From an archaeon (GTDB taxonomy: Archaea > Asgardarchaeota > Heimdallarchaeia > Hodarchaeales > S146-22), in assembly GCA_024276395.1 (NCBI GenBank), contig JAJRXH010000749.1:1-5341 (forward strand): DNA of 5,341 nucleotides, read 5' to 3'. This document shows positions 1-4,509 of the stretch, in pieces. The notes beneath the pieces are model-generated. The model was given only the letters and a program-made list of their open reading frames with translations, searched no databases and was not told where the DNA came from. The position numbers and the translations under genes were made by a program. How positions within the stretch are numbered: the stretch's first letter is position 1; every line of letters begins with the position of its first letter.

Positions 1-34
1 AAGTTATAGTTAAGGAGTTAATTCGTGGTCTTTT

Positions 35-751
35 TTAATCCAGAATGGGTACGTTATATTTTTTGGCATATTCTTTTGGCATTTGCTTCCAGCGTTTTTG
101 AATGAGCAAGTCACTAAATCCATAATGAGAAAAAATGATCTGCTTTAGCTGTTTTATTGCAGTAGATATCATTTTTTTATCAGTATAAAATCGGGTTAGG
201 ACATATTCAACAGGTCTTTTTGTTGACAAATCGCTCCAACATACTATTGAGATACAATGCATCATCGTTTTTGAAGTAAATCGGTTTTTTTCTGATCGGA
301 GTACCAGTCCAAGAAAGTGACTGGACTTAACTAAATACCGTTCTATATAACGGAATCCATTATGTTTTCTTATGAGGATCTCTTCTTCCTTCAGTACTAA
401 CTCAGATAGAATTTTGTTTCGTTTTATGAGGACGTAGCTTTCTAAAGGTACCATCATTAGAGATGTGATGAGAGAAAAAACGCCTAATGCAAGGATGATG
501 ATGATGGTCCACGTTAGTATGGGCTCAAGAGTTGGTAGTGGGGAGGTTATTTTTTGGATCGTGATCTGTAATTCGCTTGTGGATGGTATGATCTTGCTTT
601 TCAACACGAGAAGATAGAAAAAAGCAATCACGTTGAGTGTCATCCCAATGATTAGGAATTGGTCGATTCTTTTTTTGAAGATTTTTTCCTCGAAAGTCAA
701 CTTGATGATAGTGCCTTCTGGAGTCTTTAGGGTTTTGATGAGATCATTCAT
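35..751 (-). CDS. Two-helix membrane protein, unknown function
   Basis: This is a 238-residue protein that I do not recognise. The N-terminal ~30 residues are polar and rich in lysine. Two strongly hydrophobic stretches follow, at about residues 32-50 and 78-101, joined by a short loop (51-77) that would lie outside the cell. About 135 residues of soluble, basic C-terminal region then remain, probably cytoplasmic. It contains a mixed strand/helix pattern and an aromatic, basic end. No enzyme motif or metal-binding set is evident; the only cysteines are C166 and C171. The ATG at 749-751 is the first start after the upstream intergenic gap, and the Shine-Dalgarno match is poor (only a TGGA-like stretch). 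The gene points the same way as the Roadblock gene upstream, but 139 bp with T-tract terminators and a palindrome lie between them, so it probably has its own promoter. The long open frame and membrane pattern make it a likely real gene; function is unknown. Confidence 0.75.
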   Translation of the reverse strand: MNDLIKTLKTPEGTIIKLTFEEKIFKKRIDQFLIIGMTLNVIAFFYLLVLKSKIIPSTSELQITIQKITSPLPTLEPILTWTIIIILALGVFSLITSLMMVPLESYVLIKRNKILSELVLKEEEILIRKHNGFRYIERYLVKSSHFLGLVLRSEKNRFTSKTMMHCISIVCWSDLSTKRPVEYVLTRFYTDKKMISTAIKQLKQIIFSHYGFSDLLIQKRWKQMPKEYAKKYNVPILD

Positions 752-809
752 TATTTCCAGCTCACTAAATCAATAATTGAGAAAATGAATGACAAGAATT
801 GAGATCTTC

Positions 810-847
810 CACGTTACAGGCCAAGTGTTCACTTGTCATCAAACGTG
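810..847. repeat. Nested inverted repeat between the two minus-strand genes
   Basis: Two perfect 6-bp inverted repeats share one centre. The outer arms are CACGTT (810-815) and AACGTG (842-847), and the inner arms are CAAGTG (822-827) and CACTTG (830-835) around a TT loop. They are separated by a symmetrical 6-nt internal loop on each side. It lies about 60-100 bp upstream of the membrane-protein start at 751 and just past the Roadblock gene's T-tracts. It could be an operator for the membrane-protein gene or an RNA hairpin at the end of the Roadblock transcript. The symmetry is directly visible; the role is inferred. Confidence 0.45.
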
Positions 848-868
848 AAAAAAATTCGCTGAAAAAAA
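848..868 (-). terminator. Double T-tract terminator of the Roadblock gene
   Basis: Read on the minus strand, two runs of seven T occur 22 to 45 nt after the Roadblock stop codon, at 862-868 and 848-854, separated by seven bases. Archaeal RNA polymerase terminates at T-rich tracts without needing a hairpin, so this fits the end of the Roadblock transcript. A palindrome follows directly after the second tract. Confidence 0.6.
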
Positions 869-890
869 GAGTAAATTGTCAAATCAATTA

Positions 891-1298
891 TTAAATTATT
901 TCTGCAAGTCTTGCTGCAGCTCTTTTCATTTCTAGTAATATTAACCCTAACTGAGAATCCGATGAGGTTACTCCGACTAGCACGGCATGCGGCCCTGAAT
1001 CCATCACGAGACAAAGTCCCTTACTCCCTTTGATGATTACTTGTTCTAGTGTTCCTCTATCAAGTTCTAAAACCACTCGCTCGGCTAATGCGAGTGTGGC
1101 CGCCGTCATAGCAGATACTCGATCTTCTTCTGAAGCGCTTGAGTTGAGTACTGATGCAATGGGAAGACCATCTCTCGTTACAGAAGCAAGTCCTTCTATT
1201 ACTGGGATTCTTTGAATGACTCGTCTTAGAATGTTTTCAATTTGCGTTAAACGATCTTCTAATTCCTCATCCTCTTCGACTTCGAACTCAGATGCCAT
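891..1298 (-). CDS. Roadblock/LC7 domain protein (MglB-like)
   Basis: This 135-residue protein is a single-domain Roadblock/LC7 protein. After a ~13-residue acidic N-terminus come a helix (about 14-31), the strand pair 'IEGLASVTRDGLPIAS' (34-49) with the family's characteristic DG turn, and a long Ala-rich helix 'VSAMTAATLALAERVV' (61-76). A strand region (85-111, including 'AVLVGVTS') and a closing helix 'LGLILLEMKRAAARLAEI' (117-134) follow. Family members form dimers and bind small Ras-like GTPases, as activators (MglB) or scaffolds; they are frequent in Asgard and other archaea. An AGGAG Shine-Dalgarno at 1309-1313 (minus strand, 10 nt before the ATG) supports the start. The gene is transcribed divergently from the V4R protein at 1481, so the two may share regulation. 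No GTPase gene is in the window, so its partner is unknown. Confidence 0.9.
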   Translation of the reverse strand: MASEFEVEEDEELEDRLTQIENILRRVIQRIPVIEGLASVTRDGLPIASVLNSSASEEDRVSAMTAATLALAERVVLELDRGTLEQVIIKGSKGLCLVMDSGPHAVLVGVTSSDSQLGLILLEMKRAAARLAEII

Positions 1299-1480
1299 CT
1301 TCTTGCAGCTCCTATGATGCTACATCGGGTGTCTATCATGAAGTGTCTATTGTTAATGGCTAAAAAAGCTTTCTAATACATGAAGCGTGTGATGAAACGA
1401 GAAAGCATCATTTCGTCGTAATTGTCCATTATAACAAAAAGCAATAAAAAGCTGTGGAACAGATTCATTCTTGAAGGATC
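1299..1480. promoter_or_regulatory. Divergent promoter region with candidate operators
   Basis: This gap separates the divergent Roadblock and V4R genes and must hold both promoters. For the plus strand, TTATAA at 1429-1434 is a plausible TATA box that would start a transcript near 1457; an alternative is the A-rich AATAAAA from 1443. For the minus strand only a weak T-rich box (complement of 1362-1367) can be pointed to. Two further elements stand out. GTGTCTAT occurs twice, at 1329-1336 and 1343-1350, 14 bp apart. An imperfect inverted repeat, GATGAAACGA (1391-1400) and TCATTTCGTC (1408-1417), matches at 8 of 10 positions. Both could be regulator sites. The GAAGGA stretch at 1473-1478 is only two bases from the ATG, so it is an unusually close Shine-Dalgarno match. 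No ORF of note lies here. Confidence 0.5.
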
Positions 1481-2566
1481 ATGTCAAGCATTAGTGAACG
1501 GTTGTTAGAAGGACGCATCAAGAAGTTTCTAATGAAATCATTTGAAATGATGGGGACTTATCTCAAGGATGTTGATCCTTCATGGGCTGCACGAATAGAG
1601 AATCTCACGATGAAATCAATGATTAGCGCCTTAGAAGGAATGAATCCTGATAATCCGATCAAAAATGCCAAGTTGATTCTTCAAGGGTTGGGATTCACGC
1701 CAGTTGAGATTCGTTGGCATCCAGACCAAGGAAAAGGCGAGATTTTTCTTTCGATCTCTAGAATATGGAAAAAGCCTATCGAATCCGATCAAATGCTGCA
1801 ATCTTTTGTGAAAGGTGTCTGTAGAGGCATAGGTTCTCTGTTTTTTGGTCCTAAAACTCCTATATTCGCTAGGCTAGTGGATGATCGAGAAATACCACCA
1901 AGATTTAGAGCCTTATTTGAATTTCGTCCTGCAACAAGAGAAGAAGTTGAGAAAGAGGAGCAGTTAATTTCTGAACGAAACTTACCAGATATGCATGTGG
2001 ATATTTCTGCTAGAGCGGAGAAAGAAGAATCGGTAGTGCAAGGTGCTTTACTTGAAATAATCGCCGCAGTCATCTCTATAGCTATTTCTAAGACAGAGAC
2101 ACTAAATGCATTCCTATCGACACTCGAGTGGTTTGGCCAGCAGCAATTACCTCATGAATGGCATTCATTAGAGGCGCTTATGAAAAAATATCCAGAAAAA
2201 GTGTTGTTGCGAATTTACAAGGAAGCTCAAATTCGGCAATCTGTCGAAGAATGGGGGCGAATGTTAGGTTCAGAGTTGGCTCGAAGAATTCAGGTAGCAC
2301 ATGCTAATATGTCTCCGTCTCAATTAATTCAAGGAATTAGTCTCCTTCCTCCAGAGAAAATCACCTCTATTCTGGTTTATGAACCGACAGAGTATACACA
2401 TTCTCTTTCAATTGATAATCACCAGCCTATCTGTAACTTTTTGGTCTATCTTTGGGAAGGATATATCTCTGCGATTATAGAGTCAACGTTTCAGTTGAAG
2501 GAACGTTCTTGTGGTGTTAATCCTACTGATGCCTGTATTTACGTGTTTTTGAGAAAATCTAAATGA
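1481..2566 (+). CDS. V4R domain protein, probable tandem copy (TRAPP/Bet3-like)
   Basis: This soluble 361-residue protein ends in a recognisable V4R domain. Residues ~225-361 include the helix 'IYKEAQIRQSVEEWGRMLG' (245-263), corresponding to the family's 'lyeaG..xG' segment. A helix 'YLWEGYISAIIESTF' (323-337) follows, then the signature 'ERSCGVNPTDACIYVF' (341-356) with C344 and C352 in the ExxC...CxF arrangement usual for V4R. The N-terminal half (about 40-150) repeats the same order in weaker form: 'LILQGLGFTPVEI', 'FVKGVCRGIGSLFFG', and an ending 'FRALFEF' without the cysteines. I infer a degenerate first V4R copy. A charged linker (151-185) joins them. V4R domains bind small hydrophobic ligands or metals in some proteins and share the fold of the TRAPP subunit Bet3. 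The gene is divergent from the Roadblock gene and lies 32 bp before the next small gene, probably in one operon. The ligand is unknown. Confidence 0.72.
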   Translation: MSSISERLLEGRIKKFLMKSFEMMGTYLKDVDPSWAARIENLTMKSMISALEGMNPDNPIKNAKLILQGLGFTPVEIRWHPDQGKGEIFLSISRIWKKPIESDQMLQSFVKGVCRGIGSLFFGPKTPIFARLVDDREIPPRFRALFEFRPATREEVEKEEQLISERNLPDMHVDISARAEKEESVVQGALLEIIAAVISIAISKTETLNAFLSTLEWFGQQQLPHEWHSLEALMKKYPEKVLLRIYKEAQIRQSVEEWGRMLGSELARRIQVAHANMSPSQLIQGISLLPPEKITSILVYEPTEYTHSLSIDNHQPICNFLVYLWEGYISAIIESTFQLKERSCGVNPTDACIYVFLRKSK

Positions 2567-2598
2567 TATGAACAAACTGAAAAGGATCGTGCTATTAT

Positions 2599-2832
2599 AT
2601 GAACATCGACCAGCTAATCCAACAGCTCAATGAGCTGGTCATTTATTTAACGCATCTTGAGGACAAATGCCGGATATTAATGCCTCTGGAAGATTTGAGA
2701 GCATATGATGAATTTAAAAGTCAGATTTTGCAACAAGAAGGAATCGCTAAATATAGTCAAATGATTAATGGATACAAGATATGTCTAGAATCCTTGTATC
2801 AATATTTTAATCAGAATAAAAAACTCTTTTAA
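2599..2832 (+). CDS. Small helical protein, unknown function
   Basis: This 77-residue protein has no motif that I recognise. It is predicted to be almost all helical. The first helix (about 2-25) has a leucine/isoleucine pattern, as in 'IDQLIQQLNELVIYL', that could pack as a coiled coil or helical bundle. Two more helices follow, at about 31-46 and 50-72. There is no signal peptide and no membrane span; C24 and C62 are the only cysteines. The ATG lies 32 bp after the V4R stop with no terminator between, so the two genes are probably cotranscribed and it could be a small partner of the V4R protein. AAAGGA at 2581-2586 is a distant Shine-Dalgarno candidate (12 nt). The GTG at 2589 is in another frame and closes after 14 codons, so it was not used. 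Confidence 0.6.
   Translation: MNIDQLIQQLNELVIYLTHLEDKCRILMPLEDLRAYDEFKSQILQQEGIAKYSQMINGYKICLESLYQYFNQNKKLF
2608..2640 (+). repeat. Overlapping hairpins at the start of the small gene
   Basis: GACCAGCT (2608-2615) and AGCTGGTC (2633-2640) form a perfect 8-bp inverted repeat with a 17-nt loop. A second perfect repeat, AGCTCA (2624-2629) and TGAGCT (2631-2636), shares bases 2633-2636, so only one of the two stems can form at a time. They begin seven bases after the start codon. This could affect translation of the 77-residue protein, or it may simply follow from the repeated Gln-Leu codons there. Confidence 0.35.
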
Positions 2833-2836
2833 CTGG

Positions 2837-2842
2837 TTATAA
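2837..2842 (+). promoter_or_regulatory. Candidate TATA box for the permease gene
   Basis: TTATAA lies in the 68-bp gap after the small gene. At the usual archaeal spacing it would start a transcript near 2865, about 35 nt before the ATG at 2901. This would make the permease gene independent of the V4R operon. The match is short and the DNA is AT-rich, so the call is tentative. Confidence 0.35.
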
Positions 2843-2900
2843 TCTATTTACAAACATCAGGGATCGTTACAAGTAAAATCAATTGACAGTTGCATCAAAG

Positions 2901-3053
2901 ATGGATCTTAAAAGAATGAAAACCATATTACTTGCTGAAATTCGAATGAGAACTTTTCAATCTCGTGATTATGGAAAACTAAGATGTCTCATTCCTTATA
3001 CAGCTCAAATCCTTATGTTTATCGGTTTATTTGCTGTTTTTTTCCAGTTTTAA
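2901..3053 (+). CDS. N-terminal part of the ABC-2-like permease (frame-shifted)
   Basis: This 50-codon frame encodes a basic N-terminal segment, 'MDLKRMKTILLAEIRMRTF', followed by a hydrophobic helix, 'LIPYTAQILMFIGLFAVF' (about 30-47). That is the typical beginning of an ABC-2 permease: a cytoplasmic amphipathic stretch followed by TM1. The frame closes at TAA 3051-3053, eight bases past a run of seven T (3037-3043). Removing one T joins it without a stop to the large frame that ends at 3945, giving a 347-residue protein. I therefore read this as the missing start of the next entry, not a separate gene. Only a weak AAAG precedes the ATG; M6 (2916) is an alternative start. Confidence 0.5.
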   Translation: MDLKRMKTILLAEIRMRTFQSRDYGKLRCLIPYTAQILMFIGLFAVFFQF

Positions 3054-3945
3054 GAGTTATAAGATGAGTTTTCTGCCATTCTTTTCTGGTAAAGCTCTTT
3101 CTCTTCTTTATTCAGCGGCAGTTTTCGCTTTTGCTATCAACATTCCCTTGAGTTTTCATTCTTATCAGAATGTTTCCGAGCAACTAGAAACGATACTGGC
3201 CACTCCCATCAAAGAAAGTGAGCTAATGTTAGCGAAAATCTTGGCAATGTATCCAGAGCAGTCAAGTTTTCTCTTCATCTTATTCTTTGTCAAGCTTATT
3301 ATGATAGAAAGTCAAGAAAATCCTTTAATTTTTGTATGGGAGTTAGTGTTGTTGTTTCTTCTCGTCATTTCCGTTCAGATGCTCTTGATGTGGTGCGTAC
3401 TGGGAATTCAAGTGAAACGGTCATTAATTGTTCTTAATTCATCGGGAAAGAGTATGGGATCCAAAATAACAAGATTTCACCTTTCATTAAGTGTATTATC
3501 GCTGATGACGTTATTTGGAACAACTTTAATGATAGTATTGTGCGAGGAGAGCCAGTATCTCTTTATTTTGGGATTTACCCCTATTGGATGGCTTTCTGTT
3601 TTATTTTATTACCTAATAGCACATCGGGATTTTTTTCCTGGATTACTTGTTTCATCTATTCTTATTTCTTCTTTTCTTTCAAGTGAGCAACAACGACGTG
3701 GTGGTTTGCTACAAGGTCTTACTTTTGTATTGAGTACCATTCCTTTTATATTGATCATTAATGCAACATCTAGAAAAAAATCTCCATTTTTTCTGTTAAT
3801 CACTTTACTGTCTAATTTCGTCGCCACTACTTTTTTCATTACTCTACTAGAATTATATAATTTATTAAGTAATGTGGAAGAAATGATCTGGATCATTAAA
3901 GGAGTGCCAAATGGGGTATATCGTTTCCTCAAGGTAAAAAATTGA
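3031..3945 (+). CDS. ABC-2-type permease-like membrane protein, main part
   Basis: This is the bulk of a polytopic membrane protein. The frame is open from a TTG at 3031 (304 codons), but the true start is probably ATG 2901 in the other frame. In the rebuilt 347-residue protein, TM1 (30-47) and TM2 (64-84) are followed by 'LETILATPIKESELMLAK' (about 95-112). That segment matches the conserved cytoplasmic coupling stretch of ABC-2 exporters (E..letlLatPis..el.l.K). Around six further hydrophobic segments follow, for example 'FVWELVLLFLLVISVQMLL' and 'FFLLITLLSNFVATTFFITLL'. Such permeases export lipids, polysaccharides or drugs with an ATP-binding subunit. No such ATPase gene with Walker motifs is in the window, so the partner must lie elsewhere, or this is an orphan or decayed copy. 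If translated from ATG 3064 it would lack TM1. The substrate cannot be guessed. Confidence 0.65.
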   Translation: MLFFSSFKSYKMSFLPFFSGKALSLLYSAAVFAFAINIPLSFHSYQNVSEQLETILATPIKESELMLAKILAMYPEQSSFLFILFFVKLIMIESQENPLIFVWELVLLFLLVISVQMLLMWCVLGIQVKRSLIVLNSSGKSMGSKITRFHLSLSVLSLMTLFGTTLMIVLCEESQYLFILGFTPIGWLSVLFYYLIAHRDFFPGLLVSSILISSFLSSEQQRRGGLLQGLTFVLSTIPFILIINATSRKKSPFFLLITLLSNFVATTFFITLLELYNLLSNVEEMIWIIKGVPNGVYRFLKVKN

Positions 3946-3978
3946 GAGTTATTCAGTTCTCCCCGTCATTTAAAAGAG

Positions 3979-3984
3979 TTTTTT
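3979..3984 (+). terminator. T-tract terminator after the permease
   Basis: Six T follow the permease stop by 34 nt, inside the loop of the palindrome at 3942-4036. This fits archaeal termination at plain T-runs. The following A-rich bases also make TTTTTTAAAAA a possible TATA box for the next gene, so the element may have either or both roles. Confidence 0.35.
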
Positions 3985-4001
3985 AAAAACCTACTCGTCC
4001 C

Positions 4002-4009
4002 TTTAAATA
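4002..4009 (+). promoter_or_regulatory. TATA-like TTTAAATA before the 138-residue gene
   Basis: TTTAAATA is a near-ideal archaeal TATA box. At the usual distance it would begin a transcript around 4031, inside the predicted coding frame that starts at GTG 4022. Either the box is not used, or the gene is really read from a later start. Another T/A box at about 3980-3989 would place the transcript start just before the GTG. Confidence 0.35.
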
Positions 4010-4021
4010 CTCCAAGGACAA

Positions 4022-4438
4022 GTGAATAACTCTCAAAAAATCTCCAGATCATTCTTTTATTATCACCTTTTTCGGTATTATTCTCTTTCATATTTGTTTT
4101 TTTTCTTTCCTAATGAGCAGAAAATATCTTTTCTGATTGGGTTTCTTGTATTAATGCTTGGGAGCATCATTATGGCATTCGGAGCTTCCATTTTTGCTTT
4201 TTCATTTAGTCCCATTACAGAATTAATTGACATCATTGCAAATCCCAAGCAAACTCTTACAGTGACGCTTATTCAGATTCCTTTCATCATGTTAACGATA
4301 TTTGTGCCAGTGATTTCTCTTAAACTTCCTATGCTCTTATTAATTCCCATCACTTTCGTTATTAGTATCTTGATAAATGAGATGTGTATTAAAATCGCAG
4401 TTAGAAAGATTGAACCATGGGACGGGTGGCAATCGTGA
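4022..4438 (+). CDS. Small polytopic membrane protein, unknown function
   Basis: This 138-residue membrane protein is not one I recognise. A basic and aromatic N-terminus (1-29, with several Phe/Tyr) leads to a transmembrane helix at about 35-60. A short polar loop, 'SPITELIDIIANPKQ' (63-77), is followed by two more hydrophobic stretches (about 78-99 and 101-118) and a short charged tail ending in 'EPWDGWQS'. The GTG start at 4022 has AAGGA (4014-4018) three bases before it, which is close; it is also inside the right arm of the palindrome at 3942-4036. An in-frame TAA at 4004 prevents a longer reading. TTG 4094 is a later possibility. It follows the ABC-2-like permease by 76 bp in the same direction and might be a second membrane subunit, or the palindrome may have cut off an older start. 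A run of eight T at 4097-4104 is another potential slippage site. Confidence 0.6.
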   Translation: MNNSQKISRSFFYYHLFRYYSLSYLFFFFPNEQKISFLIGFLVLMLGSIIMAFGASIFAFSFSPITELIDIIANPKQTLTVTLIQIPFIMLTIFVPVISLKLPMLLLIPITFVISILINEMCIKIAVRKIEPWDGWQS

Positions 4439-4440
4439 TG

Positions 4441-4468
4441 TTTTTTTAGTAAAAGACAATGTTTTTTT
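4441..4468 (+). terminator. Double T-tract terminator after the membrane protein
   Basis: Two runs of seven T, at 4441-4447 and 4462-4468, follow the stop codon at 4436-4438. The arrangement repeats that seen after the Roadblock gene (two T7 tracts a short distance apart). It is a good candidate for archaeal intrinsic termination, and it separates this gene from the thioredoxin-V4R gene. Confidence 0.55.
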
Positions 4469-4509
4469 ATTGCGATGGGTTCATATTAAATGAAGTAAAA
4501 GAGGAAAGA

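Larger units (their letters stand above)
3942..4036. repeat. 95-bp palindromic element with 14-bp perfect arms
   Basis: TTGAGAGTTATTCA at 3942-3955 is matched exactly, as its reverse complement, by TGAATAACTCTCAA at 4023-4036. Pairing continues inward with gaps (3957-3962 with 4016-4021) and then ATTTAAA (3968-3974) with TTTAAAT (4002-4008). The left arm covers the stop codon of the permease (3943-3945) and the right arm covers the predicted GTG start of the next gene. A-runs flank both ends (3936-3941 and 4037-4040), which could be a target duplication or just AT-rich sequence. Possible readings are a MITE-like inserted element, or a structured intergenic RNA acting as terminator and translation control. 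No transposase is present. Confidence 0.6.

Noticed and set aside
25..105. Plus-strand GTG frame preceded by AAGGAG (12-17), about 26 codons
   Set aside because: Very short, antisense to the end of a long convincing gene, and with no recognisable product.
829..1014. Minus-strand 61-codon frame
   Set aside because: Overlaps the C-terminal coding part of the Roadblock gene in another frame and runs through its terminator; no family features.
1030..1215. Plus-strand 61-codon frame
   Set aside because: Antisense shadow of the Roadblock gene, with Ser/Thr/Ala-rich composition typical of reverse-frame reading.
1789..2073. Minus-strand 94-codon frame
   Set aside because: Antisense to the V4R protein; Ser-rich and without motif.
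1476..2877. GGATC(A/G)T recurring before 1481, before 2599 and at 2871
   Set aside because: Short and differently placed relative to each start; the copies may be chance or simple AGGA ribosome-binding remnants.
3609..3932. Minus-strand 107-codon frame
   Set aside because: Antisense to the permease, whose hydrophobic pattern is the clearly selected reading.
4459..4509. Longer start for the thioredoxin protein at ATG 4459
   Set aside because: It would begin within a T-tract terminator region and add residues not belonging to a thioredoxin fold; GAGG just before ATG 4510 is a better signal.
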